Origin: Actinomycetes bacterium
GTDB lineage: Bacteria > Actinomycetota > Actinomycetes > Nanopelagicales > Nanopelagicaceae
Assembly (NCBI GenBank): GCA_947383695.1
Contig: OX376642.1
Coordinates: 372,001 to 436,000 of the forward strand
Length of the DNA stretch: 64,000 nt
Reading direction: 5' to 3'
Positions 43,536 through 53,063 of the stretch are shown piece after piece. How positions within the stretch are numbered: position 1 is the stretch's first letter; each line of letters starts with the position of its first letter. The notes under the pieces were generated by a model. The model ran no database searches. It was not told where the DNA came from and saw only the letters and a list, made by a program, of their open reading frames with translations. The position numbers were made by a program, and so were the translations under genes.

Positions 43536-43820
43536 ATGCTCGCAATCGCTCGATTTTCAACACCCTTGGCTAATGCCTCCCATTTTGAGGCGCAGTTATC
43601 GGTTGCCCTCGATGCCTTTTCTGCGTGCGCGGGTTTTGTCAGCGGTGAGTTTGGGCAAAACCTGGATGACACAACTTTGTGGTCACTTGTTACCCATTGG
43701 GAAAATGTGGGTTCATATCGCAGAGCGCTCAGCAATCTCAATGTAAAGATGAATGCGATCCCGCTTCTGGCACAAGCTATCGATGAGCCAGGTGCATATG
43801 AAAGGCCATACTCAGAGTAA
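43536..43820 (+). CDS. Small antibiotic-biosynthesis-monooxygenase (ABM)-like protein
   Basis: A 94-residue dimeric alpha-beta barrel-type protein: [10 protein letters not shown] strand, then helix [21 protein letters not shown] and [20 protein letters not shown]-like folds include heme-degrading and quinone-oxidising enzymes but also proteins without known activity. The Asn/Trp/His of heme-degrading IsdG are not clearly present, although the [13 protein letters not shown] segment is similar to this group. TACGCT ends 6 nt before the ATG (leaderless). Control from the same palindrome as the ZIP gene is possible, so a metal-stress role is worth testing. Confidence 0.7.
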   Translation: MLAIARFSTPLANASHFEAQLSVALDAFSACAGFVSGEFGQNLDDTTLWSLVTHWENVGSYRRALSNLNVKMNAIPLLAQAIDEPGAYERPYSE

Positions 43821-43921
43821 AATTCTCCTACGGAAGTAACACACGTTGCTTTTCGCCGACAGCCAGCCGGATGGGCAAGCCCATGTTTCACCGGCTCTTG
43901 AATTCGCCGGATGAGGTAGTG
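43818..43921 (+). promoter_or_regulatory. Promoter and structured leader of glyS
   Basis: TAAAAT (43818-43823) is a good -10 and would start an mRNA with a leader of about 90 nt. AGCCGG (43865) pairs with CCGGCT (43891-43896) around an inner ATGGG/CCCAT stem. Instead, CCGGC (43891-43895) can pair with GCCGG (43906-43910), close to the gaggt ribosome site. The folds exclude each other. The T-box core sequence is not present. Confidence 0.45.
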
Positions 43922-45301
43922 ATGGCAACGGACCGTTTAGAAAATATTGTAGGACTAGCAAAGCGTCGTGGGTTTGTTTACCCATCATCTGAAATTTATG
44001 GCGGACTTCGCGCATCATGGGATTACGGCCCACTAGGAGTCGAGCTCAAGAACAATGTAAAACGCCAATGGTGGAAGTCCATGGTTATGGGCCGCGAAGA
44101 TGTTGTCGGCCTTGATTCATGTGTGATCTTGGCAAAGGAAGTGTGGGAAGCATCGGGACACGTTGCAACATTTAGTGATCCACTCACTGAGTGCACCGCT
44201 TGTCACAAGCGTTACCGTGCAGATCACCTTGAAGAAGCGTACGAGGTAAAGCACAAGAAGAAGCCTGAATCCTTAACTGACATTAACTGCCCTGCATGCG
44301 GAAACAAGGGACAGTTCACAACACCAAAGCAGTTCAGTGGATTGCTTAAGACTTTTCTAGGACCTGTTGAAGATGAATCAGGTCTTGCATATTTGCGACC
44401 AGAAACAGCGCAAGGAATCTTTATTAACTTTGATCAGGTAATGACGACATCTCGCAAGAAGCCACCATTTGGTATCGGCCAAATTGGTAAATCTTTCCGT
44501 AATGAAATTACACCTGGAAACTTCATCTTCCGCACACGTGAATTTGAGCAGATGGAGATGGAGTTTTTCGTTGTTCCTGGAAGCGATGAAGAATGGCACC
44601 AGTACTGGATCGACACACGCCTTGCTTGGTATGTAGATCTTGGTATCAACCCAGATCGTTTGCGTATTTACGATCATCCAAAAGAGAAGCTGTCACACTA
44701 TTCAAAGCGCACAGCAGATATTGAATACAAGTTTGAATTCGCCGGAACTGAATGGGGCGAGCTCGAAGGTATTGCTAACCGTACAGATTTCGATCTGAAA
44801 GCCCACTCAGCTGCATCAGGTAAGGATCTTTCTTACTTTGATCAAGAAAAGGGTGAGCGTTGGACTCCTTATGTAATTGAGCCTGCGGCAGGTGTAGATC
44901 GTTGCACCCTGACCTTCTTGATGGATGCGTTCACTGAAGATGAAGCGCCAAATAGCAAGGGCGAGATGGAAAAGCGAGCAGTGCTAAAGCTTGATCATCG
45001 CTTAGCACCAATTAAGGCTGCGGTTTTGCCGTTGTCACGTAACGCAGACCTTTCACCAAAGGCCCGTGATCTTGCTACACAACTTCGCAAGAACTGGAAC
45101 ATTGATTTTGATGATGCAGGTGCAATCGGACGTCGTTATCGTCGCCAAGATGAGATCGGTACTCCATATTGCATCACCGTTGACTTCGAGACACTTGAAG
45201 ATAATGCGGTAACAATTCGCGATCGCGACACAATGGCGCAAGAGCGCATCGGCCTGGATCAGGTCGAGGCATGGTTAGCACCTCGTTTACTAGGTTGCTA
45301 A
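43922..45301 (+). CDS. glyS: Glycyl-tRNA synthetase (class II, dimeric type)
   Basis: Charges tRNA-Gly. 459 residues from the ATG at 43922; an open frame goes to 43871 but lies in the structured leader. The start [21 protein letters not shown] is usual. Motif 2 is [21 protein letters not shown], motif 3 is ...[14 protein letters not shown], and the C-terminal anticodon domain begins near [11 protein letters not shown] Cys-x2-Cys zinc-like pair (CTACHKRY...CPACGNKG) is present. This is the homodimeric type common to actinobacteria, archaea and eukaryotes, not the alpha2-beta2 type. Confidence 0.94.
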   Translation: MATDRLENIVGLAKRRGFVYPSSEIYGGLRASWDYGPLGVELKNNVKRQWWKSMVMGREDVVGLDSCVILAKEVWEASGHVATFSDPLTECTACHKRYRADHLEEAYEVKHKKKPESLTDINCPACGNKGQFTTPKQFSGLLKTFLGPVEDESGLAYLRPETAQGIFINFDQVMTTSRKKPPFGIGQIGKSFRNEITPGNFIFRTREFEQMEMEFFVVPGSDEEWHQYWIDTRLAWYVDLGINPDRLRIYDHPKEKLSHYSKRTADIEYKFEFAGTEWGELEGIANRTDFDLKAHSAASGKDLSYFDQEKGERWTPYVIEPAAGVDRCTLTFLMDAFTEDEAPNSKGEMEKRAVLKLDHRLAPIKAAVLPLSRNADLSPKARDLATQLRKNWNIDFDDAGAIGRRYRRQDEIGTPYCITVDFETLEDNAVTIRDRDTMAQERIGLDQVEAWLAPRLLGC

Positions 45302-46437
45302 AGCCACTCTTACTTCCACTAGCAAGCGGTGATCATTTCATTGATCCGCCGGTTGTTCTCGCACCCATGGCCGGAATTACCAACGCACCATTTCGCACGC
45401 TCTGTCGCGAACAAGGCGCAGGTTTATTTGTTTCCGAAATGGTTACCGCACGAGCGTTAATTGAAAGACGACCAGAGACATTGCGAATGATTGTTCCTGG
45501 TAAAGATGAGTGGCCACGTTCAGTTCAGTTGTACAGCGTTGATCCAACAACGATGCGAGCTGCTGTAACAATGATTGGTAAGGAAAACCTTGCCGACCAT
45601 ATCGATATGAACTTTGGTTGCCCGGTACCTAAGGTGACTCGTAAGGGCGGGGGAGCAGCGCTTCCATTTAAGCGCAGGCTATTTACAAATATTGTGGGTG
45701 CTGCTGTTGAAGCTGCAAAACCATTTGGAATTCCAGTAACAGTAAAGATGCGCATTGGTATCGACAGCGATCATGAAACCTATCTAGAGGCAGCGCAATC
45801 TGCCGCTGATTTGGGAGTTGCCTGGGTTGCGCTGCATGCCCGAACCGCTGCGCAGATGTATGAAGGAAAAGCCGATTGGTCTGCAATCGCACGCCTAGTT
45901 GAGCACTTAAAGCCAACAGGAGTACCTGTTTTAGGCAATGGCGATATTTGGTCTGGCAGCGATGCGGTATCGATGGTGGAGCAAAGCGGATGTGCAGGAG
46001 TTGTAGTTGGTCGTGGCTGTTTAGGACGTCCGTGGTTATTTACCGATCTTGTGTCAGCCCTTAAAGGTGAAGGCAAACAAATTACGCCAACTTTGCATGA
46101 AGTCCGCGAAGTTATGTTCCGTCATGCAAATCTCATAGTTGAGTACTTAGAATCTGAAGATCGCGGAATGCGCGATATGCGAAAGCACATGGCCTGGTAT
46201 CTCAAGGGTTTCCGTGTTCCACGCGAGATTCGTCATGATCTAGGAATGGTTTCTTCTCTGCAAGAGATGCGTAATCTTCTGGATCAATTAGAGGATCAGC
46301 CATACCCAACTGAGGTTGGAGAAAAACCACGTGGTCGTACAAGTCATGGTCGCCCACCAACATTGCCTGATGGTTGGCTCAATGATCCCGATGAGCTAGT
46401 TCATGTTGAACTAGAGGATGCGTTTTCGGGCGGATAA
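45271..46437 (+). CDS. dusB: tRNA-dihydrouridine synthase
   Basis: Reduces specific uridines in tRNA using FMN. 388 residues from the ATG at 45271, which overlaps the end of glyS by 31 nt. A TTG at 45295 gives a start closer to the family's usual one. Motifs: [22 protein letters not shown] (FMN site), [23 protein letters not shown] (catalytic Cys), [35 protein letters not shown] and [14 protein letters not shown]. The C-terminus carries an extended tail ([20 protein letters not shown]). In actinobacteria it often lies near glyS and dgt-dnaG, as here. Confidence 0.92.
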   Translation: MVSTSFTRLLKPLLLPLASGDHFIDPPVVLAPMAGITNAPFRTLCREQGAGLFVSEMVTARALIERRPETLRMIVPGKDEWPRSVQLYSVDPTTMRAAVTMIGKENLADHIDMNFGCPVPKVTRKGGGAALPFKRRLFTNIVGAAVEAAKPFGIPVTVKMRIGIDSDHETYLEAAQSAADLGVAWVALHARTAAQMYEGKADWSAIARLVEHLKPTGVPVLGNGDIWSGSDAVSMVEQSGCAGVVVGRGCLGRPWLFTDLVSALKGEGKQITPTLHEVREVMFRHANLIVEYLESEDRGMRDMRKHMAWYLKGFRVPREIRHDLGMVSSLQEMRNLLDQLEDQPYPTEVGEKPRGRTSHGRPPTLPDGWLNDPDELVHVELEDAFSGG

Positions 46438-47091
46438 GTGTTTCTCTTTAGATGGATTCGTCGCACAATTACCGTCATTGTGATTCTTGCCTTAATTGGT
46501 CCTGCCTACGGAATTTCGCAGGTATGGAGAGCTGCAAATAATCCTGTGGTGCGACAAGCTGATGTGATTGTTGTTTTAGGAACAGCGCAGCTCAATGGAA
46601 AACCTGGCGATGCACTTGAAGCCCGTTTGGTTGAAGCGCAACGAATTTACAAACTTGGATATGCGCCATCAATCATTACTGTGGGTGCAGGTGCTCCTGG
46701 TGATCGCACAACTGAAGCGGCCTCCGGAAAGTATTGGCTACGCAATAACGGCGTTCCTTCCAAGAAAATCACTGCAGTTGCAGAAGGTCGTGACACATTA
46801 GCAAGTACTAAAGCTTATGCAGCGGTCATGAAAAAGCGTTACGTCAGTGATGTCATTATTGTTACCGATCCTTTTCACTGCGCACGTGCAATAAAGATGG
46901 CTAATGATCAAGGAGTTCTAGGAACCTGTTCACCAGTTCAAACAGGGCCAAATACCCTTGATAACAGCGGATATCGCTATCTTCTGCGTGAAGCGGCAGC
47001 GTATTTGGCCTACATCACCGTTGGACGACGAGGCATTCATGTAAGTGATCACTTACCAGGTGCAGACATTGTTACTAAGGTACTTCCGTGA
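46438..47091 (+). CDS. YdcF/SanA-like DUF218 membrane-anchored protein
   Basis: A 217-residue protein starting at GTG immediately after the dusB stop. One N-terminal helix (about 8-26) anchors it. The DUF218 domain follows: VIVVLGTAQLNGKPGDALEARL, APSIITVGAGAPGDRTTEA and AVAEGRDTLASTKAYAAVM, then VIIVTDPFHCARAIKMA. Family members (SanA, YdcF, ElyC) are tied to cell-envelope integrity but lack a settled activity. Its stop overlaps dgt by 4 nt (GTGA). Confidence 0.82.
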   Translation: MFLFRWIRRTITVIVILALIGPAYGISQVWRAANNPVVRQADVIVVLGTAQLNGKPGDALEARLVEAQRIYKLGYAPSIITVGAGAPGDRTTEAASGKYWLRNNGVPSKKITAVAEGRDTLASTKAYAAVMKKRYVSDVIIVTDPFHCARAIKMANDQGVLGTCSPVQTGPNTLDNSGYRYLLREAAAYLAYITVGRRGIHVSDHLPGADIVTKVLP

Positions 47092-48302
47092 GCTACACCA
47101 ACCATGATCAAGAACGGTTTCTCGATGAACCTGCCAAGCGTGCAGGTAGAACCGAGTTCATGCGTGATCGTGCGCGAGTAATTCACTCAGCATCACTGCG
47201 ACGTCTTGCTGCAAAAACACAGGTTGCAGTCCCATGGGAAAATGACTTTCAACGTACTCGACTTTCACACTCTTTGGAGTGTGCTCAAATTGGCCGCGAA
47301 CTTGGAGAATCGCTGGGTGCAGATCCTGATCTTCAAGACACCGCATGTTTGTCACATGACTTAGGTCATCCACCTTTTGGTCATAATGGTGAAGAAGCAC
47401 TCGCCGAGATCTCTAAAGATTTTGGTGGCTTTGAAGGTAACGCTCAAAGTTTTAGATTGTTAGTTCGACTTGAAGCAAAGACAGTCGATGCTGATGGAAA
47501 GAGTATTGGACTTAATTTAACTCGGGCATCTTTAGATGGTGCGACCAAGTACCCATGGCCTAGATCTGAAAATCCTCGCAAGTTTGGTGTCTATGACGAT
47601 GATGTTGAGATCTTTACATGGATGAGAAAAGAGGCACCAGTTGGCAAGAAGTGTATTGAAGCCCAGATCATGGATTGGTCTGATGATTGCGCTTACTCTG
47701 TTCATGATCTAGAGGATGCAATCTTTGCAGGACAGGTTTCGGTAAAGAACTTCAGTAATGATTTTTCACAGTTGTATTCAGTAATGACGAAGGATTATAA
47801 GAGCGATGCAACTGAACAAGAGGCCATTGATGCTCATGCCCGTTTGTCATCATTGTCTGCTTGGCCGCATTACTACGATGGAAGCCACAGAAGCCTTGCC
47901 CGACTTAAGGATTCAACGAGCCAGTTAATCGGACGCTTTGTTTTAGCGGCCGAGCTTGAAACTCGCAAGGTTCATGGAGATGGACCCCTTTCTCGTTACA
48001 GCGCTGATTTAGTGATTCCACGTGAGCAAAAGATCGAAGTAGATTTCCTCAAGGCGATTGCCGGGCATTACTTAATTAATGCTGCACACTCGCAAGATCG
48101 CTATGCAAAGCAACATGTCATTATCAAAGAGCTTGTTGAGATGTTGCTCAAGCACCCACACGAGATGGACTCCTTTTTCCAAAAGCCTTGGAATGAGGCC
48201 TCCGATGAAACCGCCAAAATGCGCGTGATTATCGATCAAGTTGCCGCGCTAACTGACCCTGGCGCATACGCCCTTCATGCACGCTTACTAGCGAATCGGT
48301 AA
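47088..48302 (+). CDS. dgt: dGTP triphosphohydrolase-like HD protein
   Basis: Hydrolyses dGTP (or other dNTPs) to deoxynucleoside and triphosphate. 404 residues, GTG start overlapping ydcF. HD motif: LSHDLGHPPFGHNGEEAL, with earlier His in RLSHSLECAQIGRELG and later Asp in DWSDDCAYSVHDLEDAIF. N-terminal RARVIHSASLRRLAAKTQV is the family substrate and regulator segment. In actinobacteria dgt commonly precedes dnaG, as it does here, linking nucleotide pools and replication. Confidence 0.93.
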   Translation: MSYTNHDQERFLDEPAKRAGRTEFMRDRARVIHSASLRRLAAKTQVAVPWENDFQRTRLSHSLECAQIGRELGESLGADPDLQDTACLSHDLGHPPFGHNGEEALAEISKDFGGFEGNAQSFRLLVRLEAKTVDADGKSIGLNLTRASLDGATKYPWPRSENPRKFGVYDDDVEIFTWMRKEAPVGKKCIEAQIMDWSDDCAYSVHDLEDAIFAGQVSVKNFSNDFSQLYSVMTKDYKSDATEQEAIDAHARLSSLSAWPHYYDGSHRSLARLKDSTSQLIGRFVLAAELETRKVHGDGPLSRYSADLVIPREQKIEVDFLKAIAGHYLINAAHSQDRYAKQHVIIKELVEMLLKHPHEMDSFFQKPWNEASDETAKMRVIIDQVAALTDPGAYALHARLLANR

Positions 48303-48311
48303 GGTGAGGGT

Positions 48312-50162
48312 ATGAGCGGTCGCATTAAGGAAGAGGATGTTGCATACATCCGCGACCGTGCACCCATCGATGAGGTTGTTGCAGATTACGTTCAATTAAA
48401 AAATGCTGGCGGCGGTCAGAAAAAGGGTTTATGTCCATTTCATGATGAAAAATCACCGTCATTTCACGTAACACCAAGCAAGGGATACTTTCATTGCTTC
48501 GGTTGCCAAACCGGTGGCGATGTCATCGCATTTTTAATGAAGATCGATCATTTAACTTTCACCGAAACAATTGAACGTTTGGCAGATCGCATCGGCTACA
48601 CCCTGCGATATGAAGAAGGAAACTCCGCCGCATCAGGACCCGTTGTTACATCTGGTACTCGCAACCGTTTAATCGCAGCCCATGCAGAGGCTGCAAAGTT
48701 TTATCAAGAGCAGCTCAACACTTCTCCTAATGCAGCACATGGTCGGGATCTATTAACTAAACGTGGCTTTGATAAAGCCGCCTGCCAACAGTTTGGTGTT
48801 GGGTACTCACCCGATGAATGGGATGGATTAACAAAGCATCTGCGTGGTTTGGGATACTCAATTGATGAGTTAGAGCTGGCTGGTTTATCCAAGATGGGTC
48901 AACGCGGACCAATTGATAAGTTCCGCAATCGGTTGATGTGGCCAATTAAAGATATCTCTGGCGACATCGTCGGATTTGGTGCTCGAAAGTTAGCAAGTGA
49001 TGAAGAGGATCAAGGTCCTAAGTATTTAAATACCTCGGAAACCCCGATTTATAAGAAGAGTCAGGTTCTTTACGGCCTAGATGTAGCTAAAAAAGAGATT
49101 GCCAAGAAGCGCCAGGCGGTCATTGTTGAGGGGTACACCGATGTCATGGCTGCCCACCTTGCAGGAATTACAACCGCGGTTGCAACATGTGGAACCGCCT
49201 TTGGTGCAGACCACATCAGAATTTTGCGTCGTCTCTTGATGGATGATGATTCATTCCGCGGCGAAGTTATCTTTACCTTTGATGGAGATGCTGCAGGTCA
49301 AAAGGCTGCGCTTCGTGCATTTAGCGAGGATCAAAAGTTTGTAACGCAAACCTTTGTTGCTGTTGAACCAGATGGTTTAGATCCATGTGAACTACGCCAA
49401 GAAAAGGGTGATCTGGCACTTCGCGATTTGATCGCTCGCCGAGTTCCACTTTTTGAGTTTGCTATCCGTGCAGAGCTTGCACATCATAAATTAGATACCG
49501 CCGAAGGTCGCGTCAATGCATTAAATGCTGCAGCACCATTGGTTGCGCAGATTCGAGATAAATCATTGCGACCTGAGTACACACGTTTGTTAGCAGGGTG
49601 GTTAGGTGTCGAGGTTGAGATAGTTACACGCGCAGTTGCACAAGGTGCCAAAGCTGCTCCACAACAATCTGGCCAACAAGTTGAAGAAGTACCGGCACAA
49701 TCAAACTTCAGACCAGATCCCAACGAGGCTCGATTGATTTTAGAACGTGAAGTTCTTAAGTCTCGTTTGCAAGAGCCACAACTTTTTGATGGTGATCTGT
49801 GGAGTTCAATCGAGCCGGGCGCATTTACACACCCTGCTTACAGCGCCATGCGCACTGCGATTGATGCACACCAGAAGATTTCACCAGAGGTAATCAACGA
49901 TGAAAACTTACGAGCGCTGTTTACTGAACTAACTGTCGAACCAATCCGCGCCGATGGAAAGCCAACTCAGCTCTACGTTGCAAGCATTGTTGCTCGGCTG
50001 CGTGAGGTAGCAATTTCACGTTCTATCGCCGATCTCAAATCATCACTGCAGCGCCTCAATCCTGTAGAAAATGAGATTGAGTACAACGCCGCCTTTGCCC
50101 AGTTAGTGGCCCTCGAAAGTGCCCGTCGCTCGCTGCATGATCTGGCGCTCGGAAGCCTTTAA
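48312..50162 (+). CDS. dnaG: DNA primase
   Basis: Makes RNA primers for replication. 616 residues. The CHC2 zinc finger at the start reads CPFHDEKSPSFHV and GYFHCFGCQTGGDVIAF. The Toprim core is VIVEGYTDVMAAHLAG and FTFDGDAAGQKAAL. The C-terminal helicase-interaction domain is shorter than in E. coli. The upstream TAAGGT, which contains the dgt stop, ends exactly 6 nt before the ATG, so an internal leaderless promoter is possible besides read-through from dgt. Confidence 0.95.
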   Translation: MSGRIKEEDVAYIRDRAPIDEVVADYVQLKNAGGGQKKGLCPFHDEKSPSFHVTPSKGYFHCFGCQTGGDVIAFLMKIDHLTFTETIERLADRIGYTLRYEEGNSAASGPVVTSGTRNRLIAAHAEAAKFYQEQLNTSPNAAHGRDLLTKRGFDKAACQQFGVGYSPDEWDGLTKHLRGLGYSIDELELAGLSKMGQRGPIDKFRNRLMWPIKDISGDIVGFGARKLASDEEDQGPKYLNTSETPIYKKSQVLYGLDVAKKEIAKKRQAVIVEGYTDVMAAHLAGITTAVATCGTAFGADHIRILRRLLMDDDSFRGEVIFTFDGDAAGQKAALRAFSEDQKFVTQTFVAVEPDGLDPCELRQEKGDLALRDLIARRVPLFEFAIRAELAHHKLDTAEGRVNALNAAAPLVAQIRDKSLRPEYTRLLAGWLGVEVEIVTRAVAQGAKAAPQQSGQQVEEVPAQSNFRPDPNEARLILEREVLKSRLQEPQLFDGDLWSSIEPGAFTHPAYSAMRTAIDAHQKISPEVINDENLRALFTELTVEPIRADGKPTQLYVASIVARLREVAISRSIADLKSSLQRLNPVENEIEYNAAFAQLVALESARRSLHDLALGSL

Positions 50163-50223
50163 GCAACCCTCTAATTTTTGCCCTTCAGCGTGTGTGCGCT
50201 AGAGTTTGCGCTTGCACGCCTAA

Positions 50224-50295
50224 TCCCTGATAGCTCAACGGCAGAGCAGTCGACTGTTAATCGACAGGTTCTTGGTTCGAATCCAAGTCAGGGAG
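50224..50295 (+). tRNA. tRNA-Asn (GTT)
   Basis: Cloverleaf: acceptor TCCCTGA/TCAGGGA, D arm GCTCAACGGCAGAGC, anticodon arm GTCGA CTGTTAA TCGAC (anticodon GTT), T arm CTTGG TTCGAAT CCAAG, discriminator G. No CCA is encoded. The 72-nt form has a short D loop. The Rieske gene begins 4 nt after it. Confidence 0.95.
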
Positions 50296-50298
50296 CAT

Positions 50299-50682
50299 AT
50301 GAAACTCACACGCCGATCCGCTCTTCGCATGGCTTTGGCCGGCGTTGCAACATCACTTGTTGGAAGCAGAGCACAGGCTGCCAGCGCTCAAATCATCCGA
50401 CTCACCAAAATCAAGGTCGGCGGAACCTATCAATTCCAATTACCAAATGGTGCTCCTGCGCTCTTGTTTCGTACAAAGACAGGTGTCTTTGCATATCAAA
50501 CTATTTGCACCCACCAAGGTGGATTAACCAAGTACTTCAGCCCAAAAAAGTTATTGGTGTGTTCAGTGCACAACGCAAGCTTTGATCCATTTAAAAAGGG
50601 CGCAGTTGTGACAGGTCCTGCGGTAGATCCACTTCCAACTGTGAAGGTTGCAGTAAAGAGCGGCTGGGTAGTTTTAGCTTAG
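50299..50682 (+). CDS. Tat-exported Rieske iron-sulfur protein
   Basis: A 127-residue single-domain Rieske [2Fe-2S] protein. The twin-arginine signal is TRRSALRM at the N-terminus, followed by a hydrophobic segment and AQA cleavage site. Cluster ligands are Cys70 and His72 in CTHQGG, and Cys88 and His91 in CSVH. No oxygenase or cytochrome domain is attached, so its electron partner is unknown. The ATG lies 4 nt after tRNA-Asn. The tRNA 3' end (gggag) would serve as ribosome site with short spacing. A frame start at 50272 would lie inside the tRNA and is rejected. Confidence 0.87.
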   Translation: MKLTRRSALRMALAGVATSLVGSRAQAASAQIIRLTKIKVGGTYQFQLPNGAPALLFRTKTGVFAYQTICTHQGGLTKYFSPKKLLVCSVHNASFDPFKKGAVVTGPAVDPLPTVKVAVKSGWVVLA

Positions 50683-50721
50683 ATTTACAAAAATAGTCGT
50701 GGCGATAAACTCAATTAGAGA

Positions 50722-50727
50722 TAAGAT
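50722..50727 (+). promoter_or_regulatory. -10 box of the ACT-domain gene
   Basis: TAAGAT ends 6 nt before the ATG at 50734, giving a predicted leaderless transcript separate from the Rieske gene. Confidence 0.6.
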
Positions 50728-50733
50728 TTTCAC

Positions 50734-50970
50734 ATGGCACTATTTCAACTTAATGTAGCAATCCCAGATCGCCCGGGTTCACTTGGATTATTGGCTTCTG
50801 CAATTGGAGCAGCTGGTGGAGATATTCGTGCGCTCGCAGTTGTGAAATCTGAAGATGGTCGTGGTTACGATGACATCACTGTTGCTGTGCCAGGAAGCGA
50901 TCCAACCGATTTGCTCAATGTATTAGGTGCAATCGGTGGGGTAGAAGTTCTTTCAATTACCCCTTTGTAA
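50734..50970 (+). CDS. Stand-alone ACT-domain protein
   Basis: A 78-residue protein that is a single ACT fold: FQLNVAIPDRPGSLGLLASAI, then GDIRALAVVKSEDG, DDITVAVPG and a final GGVEVLSITPL. ACT domains bind amino acids or other small ligands and regulate enzymes. Alone like this it probably acts on a partner encoded elsewhere, perhaps in serine or one-carbon metabolism; not shown here. Its stop is directly beside the galK stop, with no space for a terminator. Confidence 0.85.
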   Translation: MALFQLNVAIPDRPGSLGLLASAIGAAGGDIRALAVVKSEDGRGYDDITVAVPGSDPTDLLNVLGAIGGVEVLSITPL

Positions 50971-52107
50971 TCAGCGTCGAGAAAGTAGCTCTGCGCCTTG
51001 ACTTGGCAAAGAGGTAAAGAAGCGTGGAGCTTTAAATCCTTTTTGTGAAAATGCTTTTTCTATCGCTTTAATTGTTTCAGTAGTTTTTGAAGCCTGAATC
51101 AATGCGATAGCGCTTCCACCAAATCCTCCACCTACCATTCGCGAACCTAAGGCACCTGCAGCAAGTGCTGCATCGACCGCGGTATCTAATTCGGGGCAAG
51201 AAACGGTGTAATCATCACGCAAAGAGATGTGCGATTGGTTGATCAACTGACCTACCTTTTCAAAATCGGAGGCACTCAACGCGTCGACACAATCCAATAC
51301 CCGCTTCATTTCAGTAACAGCGTGACGAACACGAATGAACTCTGTTTCAGTAAGTAAAGCAGCAGATTCTTGTAGCTTTTCTAGTGTTAATTCGCGCAGC
51401 GAGGTAATGCCGAGCTTTGCAACCGCTGATTCACAGGATGCACGACGTTCTGCATATCCACCATCAGTCAAAGCGTGATGGGCCTGGGTATCAATGATCA
51501 GTAGTTCTAAACCGCTGGATGCAACATCAAATGGAATGTTCTTGGTAGAAAGATCCCGGCAATCTAGAAGTAACGCTGATCCTTGTGTCGCCATCAAAGA
51601 AACAGATTGATCCATGATTCCGCATGGAACTCCCACATATTGATTCTCAGCTTTTTGAGTTAAACGGGCTAACTCTTCAAGATTAAATCCCAAATCAAAG
51701 AGGTGGTTCATCGCAGTTGCAACTGAGCACTCAAGGGCGGCAGATGATGACAAGCCAGCACCTAGTGGAACATGGCCATCGATCATGAGATCCACACCAG
51801 ATTTAACTCCCATAGACCACAAGACGCCCAGGGCGTAACGCTCCCATTCACCCTTGAGCCCAGGCTTAACCTGATTGATATCAACTGTTACCACCTTGTT
51901 TCTGCGTTGAGCAGATGCGATACGAACCGTTGAGTCACTGCGTTTTCTGGCGGCAACTAGAGTTCGATCTTTAATTGCAAAGGGCAGAACAAAACCATCG
52001 CTGTAATCAATGTGTTCGCCGATCAGATTTACACGACCAGGTGCTGCGGCAACTAAATCGGGCTCTTCACCAAAGGTCTCTAAAAACTTTTCTTCAATCC
52101 TGCTCAT
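50971..52107 (-). CDS. galK: Galactokinase
   Basis: Phosphorylates galactose with ATP, the first Leloir step. 378 residues. GHMP-kinase motifs: GRVNLIGEHIDYSDGFVLPF (galactokinase signature), VPLGAGLSSSAALECSVA (ATP loop) and GSRMVGGGFGGSAIAL. Catalytic Asp is in GIMDQSVSLM. Last gene of galT-galE-galK, starting 2 nt after galE. Its end abuts the ACT gene stop. Confidence 0.95.
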   Translation of the reverse strand: MSRIEEKFLETFGEEPDLVAAAPGRVNLIGEHIDYSDGFVLPFAIKDRTLVAARKRSDSTVRIASAQRRNKVVTVDINQVKPGLKGEWERYALGVLWSMGVKSGVDLMIDGHVPLGAGLSSSAALECSVATAMNHLFDLGFNLEELARLTQKAENQYVGVPCGIMDQSVSLMATQGSALLLDCRDLSTKNIPFDVASSGLELLIIDTQAHHALTDGGYAERRASCESAVAKLGITSLRELTLEKLQESAALLTETEFIRVRHAVTEMKRVLDCVDALSASDFEKVGQLINQSHISLRDDYTVSCPELDTAVDAALAAGALGSRMVGGGFGGSAIALIQASKTTETIKAIEKAFSQKGFKAPRFFTSLPSQGAELLSRR

Positions 52108-52109
52108 GA

Positions 52110-53063
52110 TTAAGCCATTGATTTAAGGGTATCGGCGACCATTGTTGTCATATCTCGGGTTGGTTCCCACGCAAGCATTCGCTTGGCCTTTGAAATATCT
52201 GCGATGAGTACCGCTGGATCTCCAGCTCGACGTGGTGAGTCAACAAATGGAATCTGATGACCGATGGCATCGCTTGCAGCTTTTACTACTTCGCGAACCG
52301 AGTAACCAGAACCACTACCCAAGTTGTAAATTTCATGTCCTGCTGCGCCTAAAGAGTTCAGCGCCTTTATATGCGCATCAATTAAATCAATCACATGAAC
52401 ATAATCTCGAATGCAGGTGCCGTCAGCTGTGGGCCAATCTGTACCAAAAATCTTTACTGGGTTTGCTTGCGTGCTGCGCAAAACATTTGGAATCAAGTGA
52501 GTCTCGGGGTTGTGGCGTTCTGCGAGCCAGCCACGATCTGCTTTCAGAGCACCAGCTACGTTGAAGTAACGCAGTGAGGCCGCAGAGATTCCATTCTCTG
52601 ATGCTTCCTTAGTAATCATGTGATCAATCGCCAACTTTGTTGCACCATAGGGGTTTGTTGGGTTGGTTTCTGAGGTTTCAAGGATTGGAACAACCTTTGG
52701 TTCACCGTAAGTTGCAGCAGATGATGAAAATACGATCTTTGTAATTGATTGCTTGCGCATTTCATCTAGCAAAATTCGGGTTCCATCAACATTGACCGAG
52801 TGATACAAATCTGGCTTTTCAACTGATTCGCCAACAAGGGATTTACCAGCAAAGTGCATGACCGCGTCACATCCAGTTAGGGCATCGGCAACCTCAGCGG
52901 AATTGAGCAGTGATCCTTGTATGAAACGCACACCCGCTGGCACAGTGTCGGCATGCCCCATGCTGCAATCATCAAGAATTGAAATCTCAAAGCCTTGACC
53001 AAGCAAAATCTCAACAGCGGTAGATCCGATATAGCCAGTTCCACCAGTGACTAGTACTCGCAT
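52110..53063 (-). CDS. galE: UDP-glucose 4-epimerase
   Basis: Interconverts UDP-galactose and UDP-glucose with bound NAD. 317 residues. Rossmann start TGGTGYIGSTAVEIL, catalytic Ser in VFSSSAATYGEP, YGATKLAIDHM (Tyr-x3-Lys), and later motifs DYVHVIDLIDAH and NLGSGSGYSVREV. Its ATG overlaps the galT stop (TAATG), and galK follows, so translation is coupled in the operon. Confidence 0.94.
   Translation of the reverse strand: MRVLVTGGTGYIGSTAVEILLGQGFEISILDDCSMGHADTVPAGVRFIQGSLLNSAEVADALTGCDAVMHFAGKSLVGESVEKPDLYHSVNVDGTRILLDEMRKQSITKIVFSSSAATYGEPKVVPILETSETNPTNPYGATKLAIDHMITKEASENGISAASLRYFNVAGALKADRGWLAERHNPETHLIPNVLRSTQANPVKIFGTDWPTADGTCIRDYVHVIDLIDAHIKALNSLGAAGHEIYNLGSGSGYSVREVVKAASDAIGHQIPFVDSPRRAGDPAVLIADISKAKRMLAWEPTRDMTTMVADTLKSMA

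Noticed and set aside
43821-43921. T-box riboswitch in the glyS leader
   Set aside because: The conserved T-box core sequence and specifier loop are not visible, and no U-tract terminator follows.
50178-50585. 135-residue frame through the tRNA and Rieske gene
   Set aside because: It runs across the tRNA in another frame from the Rieske protein; no homology features.
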